Below the pieces are notes generated by a model. That model saw nothing but the letters and a program-made list of their open reading frames with translations, made no database searches and had not been told where the DNA came from. A program made the translations under genes and the position numbers. Below are positions 1 through 7,715 of a stretch of DNA of 64,000 nucleotides, piece after piece (the first letter of the stretch is position 1; each line of letters opens with the position of its first letter). This stretch comes from Nitrosococcus halophilus Nc 4 (lineage in GTDB: Bacteria > Pseudomonadota > Gammaproteobacteria > Nitrosococcales > Nitrosococcaceae). The stretch covers positions 1,903,501 through 1,967,500 of the forward strand of contig NC_013960.1 of NCBI RefSeq assembly GCF_000024725.1, in the 5' to 3' direction.

Positions 1-2
1 TG

Positions 3-356
3 AATGTCTGTGGCTTGGTATATGAGGGAAAACTGAGACAGGTCGGCTTGAGGGACGAAGAAATCCTTTCGCTTGACAATGTTGAATACATGCGCCATCT
101 AAAAGAATTAGACCGCTTTCTTTCTGGGACTGCGGCCTATTCGATAGCAAAACGACTGGTAGCCAAAGGTTACCCGGCAACCATTATACTAGCCCAAGCT
201 GCACACCTTAAGGCAGATCTTATCGTGGTCGGCACCCGGGGTGCTTCGGGATTGAAATATATTTTGATAGGCAGTGTGGCCAGGCATATACTGCGTGACG
301 CAGACTGCGATGTGCTCGCTGTGCGTTGCGAGAGGCCCAGTTTCGAGCTTCCCTAG
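3..356 (+). CDS. Universal stress protein UspA family, 5' end outside window
   Basis: C-terminal part of a UspA-domain protein. The reading frame is open to the left edge of the window, so the true start lies outside; the first in-window start-like codon is TTG at 15. The segment GTRGASGLKYILIGS fits the G-2X-G-9X-G-S nucleotide-binding signature of ATP-binding Usp proteins, and the tail (CDVLAVR) is the usual last strand. Usp proteins are cytoplasmic and are induced by starvation and stress. It converges on a second Usp gene on the opposite strand 40 bases away. The family is secure; the specific role is unknown. Confidence 0.85.
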   Translation, partial: NVCGLVYEGKLRQVGLRDEEILSLDNVEYMRHLKELDRFLSGTAAYSIAKRLVAKGYPATIILAQAAHLKADLIVVGTRGASGLKYILIGSVARHILRDADCDVLAVRCERPSFELP

Positions 357-396
357 AAGTTTTTCCTTCTCGATTGCCAAGCTAAGGTATTGCTAT

Positions 397-843
397 CTAG
401 TGAATGATGGTCACGGGTCCAGTGGCATGACGCACGACTTTCTCGCTTACGCTGCCAAGCAACAGAGCCTCAAAGCGTGAGAGGCCGCGCCGGCCCATGA
501 CCGTTATTGAGCTGGGATATTTTTCCAGGTATTGGATAATTTCTGTGGCCGGGTCACCTGAGAGGCTCTCTTCTTTAATTTCTCCCTCTTTGCCGCCAAG
601 AGCTTGGTAGGTTTTGTCAAAAATTTTGCGCGCCGCTTCTTTCTTGAGCTGTTCGATATCTTCCTCTTCTGGGTGGGTAATGCGAAGAAAATCAAAATTG
701 CCGCCCGAGCGTGTCGTAAACACATAGACTAGGGTCATTTTGCTTCCCATCGCTTTAGCCAGGTCGGATGCAAAGCGTGCCGCCCGTAGGGAGTTTTCTG
801 AGCCGTCTACCGGTACAATAATGTCATTGAATTCAGCACTCAT
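397..843 (-). CDS. Universal stress protein UspA family
   Basis: Complete 148-residue single-domain Usp. The N-terminus reads IIVPVDGSENSLRAARFA, the usual first strand with the Asp and Ser of the nucleotide site, and the C-terminal GRRGLSRFEALLLGS fits G-2X-G-9X-G-S, so ATP binding is likely. The length is normal for the family. The start is supported by AAGGAG about 8 bases before the ATG. It converges with another Usp gene, so the two are separate transcription units. No catalytic role can be inferred. Confidence 0.93.
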   Translation of the reverse strand: MSAEFNDIIVPVDGSENSLRAARFASDLAKAMGSKMTLVYVFTTRSGGNFDFLRITHPEEEDIEQLKKEAARKIFDKTYQALGGKEGEIKEESLSGDPATEIIQYLEKYPSSITVMGRRGLSRFEALLLGSVSEKVVRHATGPVTIIH

Positions 844-971
844 AATGATGGCTCCTTAATATTAATTAGCTGCTCGAGTGGCGGTTCTAAATCAAAATCT
901 CCTGGAAAAGCCAAGAACCCATCCATTACTATATCTATAGTCGTTTTTTGTCCTCAGTGCCAATAGGATTT

Positions 972-2174
972 TTATCCGGGACGTCCATCTACCCTCGGTC
1001 GCCATAAAATAGTGGTGTAGCGGAATACAAAAAGCCCAAAAGCGGCAATCCAGAGGCCGCCGGAAAGTAGTAAAACCACCATCATATGGGCAGGGAGTAG
1101 CAGCGGGCCCCCGATCCGGACAATAGCCCCCAGTGTGAGCAATACATAAGCCCAAATCATCCCTTGGGGCAATTCCAGCCGCCGTCCTGTATGACCGAGG
1201 GCTACACGGGACATCATCCCTAGAATAAGAGTGCCCATGGCGCCGACCGTCAACAGATGGATCGCAATGCTACGGTAATCCCCCGGCAGGTAGGCATCTA
1301 ATCCCTTGGTCATCAACCCGGCGCAAATCCATAAATATCCCAGGTGCAGTACCCAGAGGAGAGGACGTGATAAGGTTTTGTACCCGCCCCAGCCGAGCAG
1401 GCGCGCTAGGTTGAGTCCCCCTGCAGTGAGTGCGATGACACCCATCAACGGGCTCACGCCGGTGATCGCTTCTATAATTAAAATTGCAGCGACAGAGCCG
1501 ATGGCTAGGCGATCGAGCCAGGGAAATTGACGGATAGGGGTTTGAGGGAGGGCATTGCGAGTGAAAAAAGGAATCACCCGGCCGCCAATGATTACCATCA
1601 ATAGGGTAATGACATTGACCGTGGCTTGCAGGGCTGGTGCAATGACTGTAGGAAAATAACCTGCTCCACCCAGGTGGACGAGTAAATTGCAGCTCGCCAA
1701 AATTCCCAATATTCCAATCAGGGGAAGACTGCGAGTATTCCCTGTAGCAATGATAGGTCGGGCGATAAAAAACATTAGGCAGGGAATAAAGGCCATATCG
1801 ACTGTGATGACGATGAGGGGAGGCAGCGTATTTCCCAAAAGCATGACGGTTCGTCCTGCTAGCCATAATAGGACAAGCAGAAGCAAGGAAGGCCCAGTAG
1901 CCGTAGGGCGCCCGGTCCAGTTTTGGGCTGCGGTCAAAAGAAATCCCGCAATAATGGCGGACACAAAGCCAAACAACATCTCATGGGCATGCCAGTAGGG
2001 AAGGGGGAAGTATCCATTGAGGTACCACTGACCCTTTAATAGCAATAGCCATAAAAGCATCCAGAGACCGCTCATCAAGGCCCCAAGCCAGAAAAAGGGC
2101 CGGAAGCCGGTACCCAGGAAAGTCCACCGAGGACGCCGAAAGGCGGTGTTAGTCATAGGAGTAGATGAAGACAT
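972..2174 (-). CDS. nnrS: NnrS family multi-pass membrane protein
   Basis: A 400-residue, very hydrophobic protein with about twelve predicted membrane segments. The N-terminal FRPFFWLGALMSGLWML and the following YWHAHEMLFGFVSAIIAGFL are hallmarks of NnrS, a haem- and copper-containing membrane protein tied to nitric oxide metabolism and nitrosative stress. The His pair in HAHE is a candidate metal ligand. AGGAG precedes the ATG. It is divergent from bacterioferritin across a 150-base spacer that probably holds both promoters. The NO link suits an ammonia oxidiser, but the biochemical role is inferred from the family. Confidence 0.9.
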   Translation of the reverse strand: MSSSTPMTNTAFRRPRWTFLGTGFRPFFWLGALMSGLWMLLWLLLLKGQWYLNGYFPLPYWHAHEMLFGFVSAIIAGFLLTAAQNWTGRPTATGPSLLLLVLLWLAGRTVMLLGNTLPPLIVITVDMAFIPCLMFFIARPIIATGNTRSLPLIGILGILASCNLLVHLGGAGYFPTVIAPALQATVNVITLLMVIIGGRVIPFFTRNALPQTPIRQFPWLDRLAIGSVAAILIIEAITGVSPLMGVIALTAGGLNLARLLGWGGYKTLSRPLLWVLHLGYLWICAGLMTKGLDAYLPGDYRSIAIHLLTVGAMGTLILGMMSRVALGHTGRRLELPQGMIWAYVLLTLGAIVRIGGPLLLPAHMMVVLLLSGGLWIAAFGLFVFRYTTILWRPRVDGRPG

Positions 2175-2255
2175 AGATTTTTAGCTCCTGTAAACAACAG
2201 GTGAAATCAGAACTATTTTCTTTTATTTTCTAACTATTTGTTATAAAAAGAAAAA

Positions 2256-2284
2256 TTGACAATTCTTTAGTGTTTCGCTAAGGT
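2256..2284 (+). promoter_or_regulatory. Candidate sigma-70 promoter of bacterioferritin gene
   Basis: TTGACA at 2256-2261, a 17-base spacer and TAAGGT at 2279-2284 lie about 40 bases before the bfr start codon. The -35 box is perfect and the -10 box is fair. The AT-rich sequence around it probably also holds the divergent nnrS promoter. I could not find a convincing Fur box. Confidence 0.5.
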
Positions 2285-2325
2285 ATTTTCAGGTCATCAT
2301 ACAACAACAGCAAGGAGTATGCATT

Positions 2326-2790
2326 ATGAAGGGCGATAAAAAGGTCATTAGCTATCTCAACAAAGTGTTGACCAATGAGTTGACGGCTATCAACCAGTAT
2401 TTCCTCCATGCTCGCATGTATAAAAATTGGGGTCTTGGAAAGCTCAATGAATATGAGTACGAAGCCTCCATCGATGAAATGAAACATGCTGATCAACTGA
2501 TTGAGCGAATCTTATTTCTTGAAGGGCTCCCTAATCTTCAGGAACTGGGTAAGCTCTTGATTGGGGAAGCCCCCAAAGAGGTGCTGGAATGCGATTTGAA
2601 GCTGGAAAAGGAAATATTGCCGTTGCTCAGGGAAGCTATTGCCTATTGCGAGAAGCAGAGCGACTATGTTTCTCGGGAACTGTTTGAAGAGATCTTAGAT
2701 AGTGAAGAAGAACATATTGATTGGTTGGAGACTCAGTTAGAGCTTATTGAGAAGGTAGGATTGCAAAACTACCTGCAATCTCAGATGTAA
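2326..2790 (+). CDS. bfr: Bacterioferritin
   Basis: A 154-residue four-helix ferritin-like protein that stores iron as a 24-mer and binds haem between subunits. The ferroxidase ligands are in place: Glu18, Glu51, His54, Glu94, Glu127 and His130. Met52, the haem ligand that separates bacterioferritin from ferritin, is also present. The length is typical. AGGAG sits about 10 bases before the ATG. No bfd ferredoxin gene is adjacent. A terminator-like hairpin follows about 55 bases after the stop. Confidence 0.97.
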   Translation: MKGDKKVISYLNKVLTNELTAINQYFLHARMYKNWGLGKLNEYEYEASIDEMKHADQLIERILFLEGLPNLQELGKLLIGEAPKEVLECDLKLEKEILPLLREAIAYCEKQSDYVSRELFEEILDSEEEHIDWLETQLELIEKVGLQNYLQSQM

Positions 2791-2843
2791 ATCTCCTCGA
2801 AGTTTTTCCAAAAATTACCCGCTCCGGTAGTGCTGGGGTGGGT

Positions 2844-2874
2844 AATCCTCTGCCTTTAAGGTCAGGGGATTTTT
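2844..2874 (+). terminator. Terminator-like hairpin after bfr
   Basis: Arms AATCCTCTGCCT and AGGTCAGGGGATT pair with one mismatch and one bulged A around a short loop, and the stem runs into TTTTT. It overlaps the last codons of the convergent MFS gene. Confidence 0.55.
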
Positions 2875-4076
2875 GTGGCCGCGATGGCTGCAAGTAGTAA
2901 GGAAAGGGTTGCGAACCCGGCCCCTGCCAGGAAGGTGGCCATAGGCCCATATCCCTCCCAAAGTAGACCTGCGATAAAACTGGCGGAAAGTGCCCCCACG
3001 CCTGTAATCAGATGAAAAACCCCAAATGCCGTCCCCCGGAGTTTGGGAGAGGTGACATCTGCCACCAGGGCGGAAAGCAGACCTTGGGTTAAACCCATAT
3101 GGAGGCCCCATAACACCACCCCCGCCATGACATCCCAGATGTCTGTGGCTAGGGCTAGCACGATATCCGCGGCGATGAGGATGATAAAACCGGTGGCAAG
3201 AATGATCCATCGGTTCATCAAATCCGACAGTTTGCCGGCGGGATAGGCGGAAAGGGCATAGGCTATATTCATCACCACCATGACCAAAGGTATTAGGGCG
3301 TGGGCAAGTCCCATATTTTCAGCACGAAGTACTAAGAAAGCTTCGCTGAAGCGGGCAAGGGAGAGCCCTGCGGCAACTCCCAATAGCCACCCGTAGGGGG
3401 TGCCCATTTGACGTATCTCTGCGGCGCGGATGGGTGCTTTAGTGGGAGAGCTAGGGCGGAAAGTCGTGGGTTCTTTAACGCCGAGGATTAAAATCACAAC
3501 AGCGATGAATCCCGGTATCACCGCCACCCAAAACACCATCCGAATGTCGCCTGCTAAGAGCGCCATGAGCGTCATTGCTAGGAGGGGACCGGTAAATGCC
3601 CCCACCGTATCGAGAGATTGTCGTAATCCGTAGCTGGCTCCCCGGAGGGATAGAGGTGCGATTTCTCCTATCAAGGCGTCCCGGGGGGCTCCTCGAATGC
3701 CTTTCCCTATTCGGTCAATAAAGCGGGCGGTAAATACCCAGCCTACGGACCCGGCAAGCGGGAACAAGGGTTTGGAAAAGGCGGCTAGGCTATAGCCCAT
3801 GACGGTTAGCAGTTTCCGCTTGCCCAGATAATCGCTTAGGGCTCCTGAGAATACTTTGGTGATGGAGGCTGTTGCTTCAGCGATACCTTCGATGACACCC
3901 ACTGACACTGCGCTTGCCCCCAGCACTGAAACCAAAAAAACGGGCAGCAGGCTGTGAATAAGCTCCGAGGAGGTGTCCATAAACAGGCTGACCAGGCCCA
4001 GTGTCCAAATACTTCTGGGAATGGCTGCTAGGCCAGAAGGAGGGGGAAACCCTGTTGGAGATGGTTTATTTGCCAC
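2862..4076 (-). CDS. Major facilitator superfamily transporter
   Basis: A 404-residue twelve-helix MFS protein. The loop between helices 2 and 3 reads GALSDYLGKRKLLTVMGY, the MFS motif A, and the segment RFIDRIGKGIRGAPRDALI is a conserved loop of a subfamily common in proteobacteria. The substrate cannot be read from sequence. The start is GTG at 4076 with CCGGAG very close upstream, so a later start is possible. It converges on bfr and diverges from the AI-2E-type gene. Confidence 0.85.
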   Translation of the reverse strand: MANKPSPTGFPPPSGLAAIPRSIWTLGLVSLFMDTSSELIHSLLPVFLVSVLGASAVSVGVIEGIAEATASITKVFSGALSDYLGKRKLLTVMGYSLAAFSKPLFPLAGSVGWVFTARFIDRIGKGIRGAPRDALIGEIAPLSLRGASYGLRQSLDTVGAFTGPLLAMTLMALLAGDIRMVFWVAVIPGFIAVVILILGVKEPTTFRPSSPTKAPIRAAEIRQMGTPYGWLLGVAAGLSLARFSEAFLVLRAENMGLAHALIPLVMVVMNIAYALSAYPAGKLSDLMNRWIILATGFIILIAADIVLALATDIWDVMAGVVLWGLHMGLTQGLLSALVADVTSPKLRGTAFGVFHLITGVGALSASFIAGLLWEGYGPMATFLAGAGFATLSLLLAAIAATKIP

Positions 4077-4217
4077 TGCTCCGGATTAGATCTCTTGGAT
4101 TGAAGGTGAGAAGTTCTAAACCCAGAGGGCTATTAAAGAACTATACAATAGTGAAAACATAGTTGCGTCATTAAGGCGTTAATAGGTTAATAATGGAGGA
4201 AGCTCCTTGGGAAAGTT

Positions 4218-5327
4218 ATGCCTATCTCCCCAATGGGGAACCCGCATTTTGGCAAGCGGAGCTTGGTGATGAGCGATAAAAATCACAAAGGGCAACATCT
4301 TCGTATCACGGTGCCGCAAATTTTCATGGTAGTCGGGATTACTGCTGGTGTTGCCGTCACGCTACTCTTTTTGTGGTATGCGATACCCGTCTTGTTACTT
4401 GTTTTTGCGGGTATCTTATTGGCGATTTTGTTACATGGTTTGAGTGATTGGATCGCCCGACGTACTTTTCTTTCCTATGGCTGGTCATTGACCTTCGTCG
4501 TGCTTGATTTGATGACTCTTTTTGCTGTGGGTCTATCGTTAGTCGCTCCTGATGTTGCTGATCAAGCCTATCATCTGTCACAACAACTGCCCGAAGCATT
4601 AAAGCGTCTTGAGCAATATTTTGCCCAGTATACCTGGGGCCAAGAACTCCTTGCACTGATAGACAAGGATTTAATGCCTAGCAGAGAATTTATGTTGACT
4701 CAGGCGAGCAATATTTTTTCCTCTACATTAAATGTCCTGACCAGTTTTATTATCATTTTGTTTATTGGCCTTTATGGCGCCGCGCAGCCACGCTTGTATG
4801 TGGAGGGCATTACCCAACTTGTTCCTATTCGTAGGCGGCAACGAGTTCGGACGGTTCTGCATCAAGTGGGGCAGACCCTCCTGTGGTGGCTTTTTGGAAG
4901 AATGATTTCAATGACTATTGTGGGAATGTTGACCGTGCCCGGGTTGTGGTTGCTTGGTATTCCCCATATTTTGACGCTTGGCCTACTTGCGGGTCTTTTG
5001 ACTTTTATTCCTTATATTGGTCCTGTGCTCTCGGTTGTGCCTGCTGCGCTTCTTGCCCTGTTACAGAGTCCAATACAGGTGGTTAATGTTTTATTGCTTT
5101 ATCTTTTTCTACAATCCTTCGAGGGTTACCTACTCACTCCACTGGTACAAAAGCGCACGGTGGCAATGCCGCCAGTACTTACCATTTCGGTACAAGTGTT
5201 ATTCGGTACCTTGCTTGGATTCTTTGGCCTGATGTTGGCAACGCCCCTGGTCGCAGCTTTGATGGTCTTGGTACGGATGCTGTACGTTGAAGATATATTG
5301 GGCAATTCGAGTAAAGAGAAGTTGTAA
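4218..5327 (+). CDS. AI-2E/PerM family transporter
   Basis: A 369-residue protein with about eight membrane segments and a soluble insert after the second hydrophobic pair, the layout of the PerM/AI-2E (TqsA-like) family. The C-terminal half carries the conserved GLLAGLLTFIPYIGPVLSVV segment. Family members export small molecules such as autoinducer-2 or act as Na+/H+ antiporters; the substrate here is unknown. The ATG at 4269 has a nearer purine-rich site (GCGGAG) and is a plausible alternative start, giving 352 residues. Confidence 0.85.
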   Translation: MPISPMGNPHFGKRSLVMSDKNHKGQHLRITVPQIFMVVGITAGVAVTLLFLWYAIPVLLLVFAGILLAILLHGLSDWIARRTFLSYGWSLTFVVLDLMTLFAVGLSLVAPDVADQAYHLSQQLPEALKRLEQYFAQYTWGQELLALIDKDLMPSREFMLTQASNIFSSTLNVLTSFIIILFIGLYGAAQPRLYVEGITQLVPIRRRQRVRTVLHQVGQTLLWWLFGRMISMTIVGMLTVPGLWLLGIPHILTLGLLAGLLTFIPYIGPVLSVVPAALLALLQSPIQVVNVLLLYLFLQSFEGYLLTPLVQKRTVAMPPVLTISVQVLFGTLLGFFGLMLATPLVAALMVLVRMLYVEDILGNSSKEKL

Positions 5328-5491
5328 AAACGGGATCACCTCTTAAGCACAACCCCCCCCCTATTTTCTGCACTGCCTCATTGACAAAACTTTTGTCTGC
5401 TATCGTTATCATTTTTTATACCAATTCGTACTGACCCCGCATGTTATAATGAGGAGGTTTGAAAGCGAGTTTATGGGGAGGAGCGAGGTTG

Positions 5492-5995
5492 ATGAGTCGC
5501 CGCCTAGAGCTAGAAATCACGGAGAGTGCCGAGGAATTAAAAGCGCTGCTTCACCAGCAGAGCGAGGTGAAACTCAAAGAACGAGTTCAGGCGTTATATT
5601 TGCTCAAGAGCGAGCAGGTCACCGAACTCAAAGCCTTGGGGAAAGTGCTAGGGCGCAATCCCTCCACCCTTTATCGCTGGTTTGAGGGGTATCGGGCCCG
5701 AGGGTTAGCAGGCTTGCTTGAGCTTGGGACGGCGCATAATGGGCGTGCCCGAGCTATACCGCCGGCGGTGGAGCAGGCCTTAAAGCAGCGTTTGAAAGAA
5801 CCGCCGGGTTTTAAGAGCTATGGGGCGATTCAACAGTGGCTGAGGGAAGAATACGGGTTGCAGATTAAGTATAAAACGGTACATCAGACAGTACGTTACC
5901 GGCTCAAAGCCAAGCTCAAAGTGGCGCGCCCGAGCCACCTTCATCGAGAGGAAGCGGCGGGGGTGGACTTTAAAAAAAACTCCCGCGGCGCCTAG
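5492..5995 (+). CDS. IS630 transposase, N-terminal frame (orfA)
   Basis: This frame codes for the DNA-binding half of an IS630 transposase, with helix-turn-helix signatures such as LGRNPSTLYRWFEGYRARG and the linker that precedes the catalytic domain. The ATG at 5492 follows GGGGAGGAG and is preferred to the upstream ATG at 5459. The frame ends at TAG 5993-5995, but the protein homology continues in the -1 frame after a run of eight A, so the product is probably made mainly as a fusion with orfB. Confidence 0.85.
   Translation: MSRRLELEITESAEELKALLHQQSEVKLKERVQALYLLKSEQVTELKALGKVLGRNPSTLYRWFEGYRARGLAGLLELGTAHNGRARAIPPAVEQALKQRLKEPPGFKSYGAIQQWLREEYGLQIKYKTVHQTVRYRLKAKLKVARPSHLHREEAAGVDFKKNSRGA
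5974..5980 (+). promoter_or_regulatory. Programmed -1 ribosomal frameshift heptamer
   Basis: The orfA codons here are TTT AAA AAA AAC, so A AAA AAC forms a classical X XXY YYZ slippery heptamer. A -1 slip gives DFKKKLPRRLEVLPVLYGA, which joins the two halves as in intact IS630 transposases. A GC-rich stretch (CCCGCGGCGCC) follows and could act as stimulator. Confidence 0.7.
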
Positions 5996-6000
5996 AAGTT

Positions 6001-6561
6001 TTGCCGGTCCTCTACGGGGCGGAAGACCCCGCTTTAGCGGTGCGGTATTGGTGTTACGATGAGACGCGCTTTGGGCTTAAAACCATCCCTCGGCGACTGA
6101 TTACGTTGACCGGCACCAAGCCCCTAGCGCCGGTGCAATGGCAATTTAAAGCCTTCTATCTCTATGGGGCGGTGGAGCCGCTGAGCGGGGAAAGCTTCTT
6201 TTTGGAGTTCTCTCATCACGATAGCGACTGTTTTCAGATTTATTTGGATCACCTCGCTCAACGCTATCCCCACGCTCTCCATATCGTTCAACTTGATAAT
6301 GCCAGCTCTCATTGGGCCAAGAAGCTGGAGTTGCCTGAGAATATCGTGTTGATGTTCCAGCCTCCCTATAGCCCCGAGCTCAACCCTATCGAGCGACTTT
6401 GGCAACACATGAAAGATCAGCTCAGTTGGGTTCTCTTTAGCACACTGGACTCCCTTCGACAGACTGTCGGGGAAATCCTCCAGGACCTCACTCCACAAAC
6501 GATTCGTTCTTTAACCGGTTACCCCTTTATCCTCTCCGCTTTAAAGCATGCAAATATTTAA
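6001..6561 (+). CDS. IS630 transposase, catalytic DDE frame (orfB)
   Basis: Catalytic half of the IS630 transposase. The three acidic residues are visible: Asp in YDETRFGLK, Asp in QLDNASSHWAK and Glu in SPELNPIERLW. The frame is open from about 5980, with no convincing start or ribosome site at 6001, so it is expected to be translated by -1 frameshifting from orfA. Confidence 0.88.
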   Translation: MPVLYGAEDPALAVRYWCYDETRFGLKTIPRRLITLTGTKPLAPVQWQFKAFYLYGAVEPLSGESFFLEFSHHDSDCFQIYLDHLAQRYPHALHIVQLDNASSHWAKKLELPENIVLMFQPPYSPELNPIERLWQHMKDQLSWVLFSTLDSLRQTVGEILQDLTPQTIRSLTGYPFILSALKHANI

Positions 6562-6591
6562 AGAAATGGTATTATGCGCTAAAAAAAAGTG

Positions 6592-6769
6592 CAATGATGA
6601 TTTTTGTGTTTTTGCCCTATAGATTACGTGAAATGCCCCATTCAAACTTATCTTGATAGGAAGTATTTTCTTAAAATGTTGTTTTTTATATAAAATATAA
6701 TTTGGCATGAATTGTGATTATTTTATTTTGTCAGCGACAGAAGCGGCTGTGATAGGAAGGAGTAGTGCC
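6592..6769 (+). repeat. Upstream repeat block, copy A
   Basis: First of three diverged copies of an AT-rich leader of about 150-170 bases (others at 7450 and 9846). Shared marks are a T-rich start, TGCCCTATAG, GTGAAATGCC, then AATATAATTTGGCATGAATTGTG and TTGTCAGC. In copies A and C it leads into the same small reading frame, so it probably carries that gene's promoter and leader. Confidence 0.65.
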
Positions 6770-6951
6770 ATGATGAGAAGACAAACCGGTTTTCGTTGTG
6801 GGCTCAAAGAGGATGATATTTTATGACCCGTGAAGGTCGTGTGGGGTTTTTTGATACACGGCGGGAAGTGGAAGTCATGTATCAGCGCTATAGGTGTAAG
6901 CAAGCGATGGTGTTCCCAAACAGGAACGGGGATGAAAAGCGGCAGGCCTAA
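6770..6951 (+). pseudogene. Frameshifted copy of the small REGRVGFFDT gene
   Basis: Begins ATGATGAGAAGACAA like the intact gene at 10022, but one base is missing in the codons after FRC, so the frame stops at TGA about 18 codons in. After restoring the frame the protein again reads TREGRVGFFDTRREVEVMYQRY and ends at TAA 6949-6951. It is a recently duplicated, broken paralogue. Confidence 0.75.
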
Positions 6952-7059
6952 TTCTCTATCGAGGTTTTTGTTCATGTTTTGAAATCGCAGGCTATATAAA
7001 CTGTGCTTATCCTCTCTCTCCCCTTAATTTGTTATGGAAAACAATTTTTAATTCTTGCT

Positions 7060-7088
7060 GCGGCACAAGGAGGTGCCGCTGTTTTTTT
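7060..7088 (+). terminator. Intrinsic terminator
   Basis: GCGGCAC (7060-7066) and GTGCCGC (7073-7079) form a perfect 7-bp stem with a 6-base loop, followed by seven T. It closes the small pseudogene unit and separates it from the mbtH gene. A near-identical terminator lies at 10480. Confidence 0.75.
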
Positions 7089-7192
7089 ACCCGCTTAGGA
7101 TACATTCGTCGTTGCCTAGATTTGGTTCTAATTTATACGCTAGGGTGAAAACCGTCAAAGAGTATCTATGATAAAGACTGGAGAGACGAAAA

Positions 7193-7447
7193 ATGAATTG
7201 GGATGAAGAGAAAGAGGCAATATTTTATCGTGTGATTACGGATGGTGATAGGCAATATTCGATCTGGCCAGAGGACAGGGCCATCCCCAAGGGATGGCAT
7301 ACTACCGGGGAAGTGGGGAGCAAAGAAGAATGCTTTGATTACATCAAGGAAATATGGCTCCAAATGAGTCCTTTGAACCATGGTAAATCATTTGTGGAGG
7401 AATCTAATAGCAATGGCAGAGATTTTCTAAAAAGAGAAAGACTGTAG
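7193..7447 (+). CDS. MbtH-like protein
   Basis: An 84-residue MbtH-family protein, a small partner that binds and activates adenylation domains of non-ribosomal peptide synthetases. The family fingerprint is clear: QYSIWP, IPKGWH and IKEIWLQM, with the three conserved Trp. A C-terminal tail of about 20 residues exceeds the usual length. There is no synthetase gene in the window, so this is an orphan; its neighbour is a broken siderophore receptor, which suggests a lost siderophore locus. It may serve a synthetase elsewhere. GGAGAG lies about 10 bases before the ATG. Confidence 0.9.
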   Translation: MNWDEEKEAIFYRVITDGDRQYSIWPEDRAIPKGWHTTGEVGSKEECFDYIKEIWLQMSPLNHGKSFVEESNSNGRDFLKRERL

Positions 7448-7449
7448 TG

Positions 7450-7600
7450 ATGATTTTTTTCTTTTTTGACTTATAGAGTGTTTGAAATACCCAATTTAAA
7501 TTTATCGTAGTGAGAAATTTTTATTTTAATTTTTTATTTCCTTTAATAAATATAGTTTGGCGCGAGTTATGACTATTGTTTGTTAGCTGCCAAGGTTCTT
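7450..7600 (+). repeat. Upstream repeat block, copy B
   Basis: The most diverged copy of the AT-rich leader seen at 6592 and 9846: a T-rich tract, ACTTATAGAGTG, GAAATACCCAATTTAAATTT, then TATAGTTTGGCGCGAGTTATGACTATTG-like sequence. Here it precedes the TonB receptor relic rather than the small gene. Confidence 0.5.
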
Positions 7601-7715
7601 CTCTCATGCTTTAAAGTGGCAGGTTCAGATAGGTGTTGCGTTTTTGGCCATATACGGGCAGTGCCCCTAAGTAGGACGAATAAGTGCAGCGCATCCGCGA
7701 AACCCACCCCTTGCA

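Larger units (their letters stand above)
5418..6573 (+). mobile_element. IS630-family insertion sequence
   Basis: An element of about 1.16 kb with two overlapping reading frames for an IS630-type transposase. The left end reads ATACCAATTCGTAC and the right end, reverse-complemented, ATACCATTTCTTTA; TA dinucleotides border both, as expected for IS630 insertion into TA. The exact termini are estimates. The transposase looks undamaged, so the copy may be active. The same ATACCAATT end recurs on a 92-bp element at 12622. Confidence 0.8.

Noticed and set aside
5386..5410. GACAAAACTTTTGTC palindrome as an operator
   Set aside because: It is short, AT-rich and next to the IS630 end; no gene is placed to use it.
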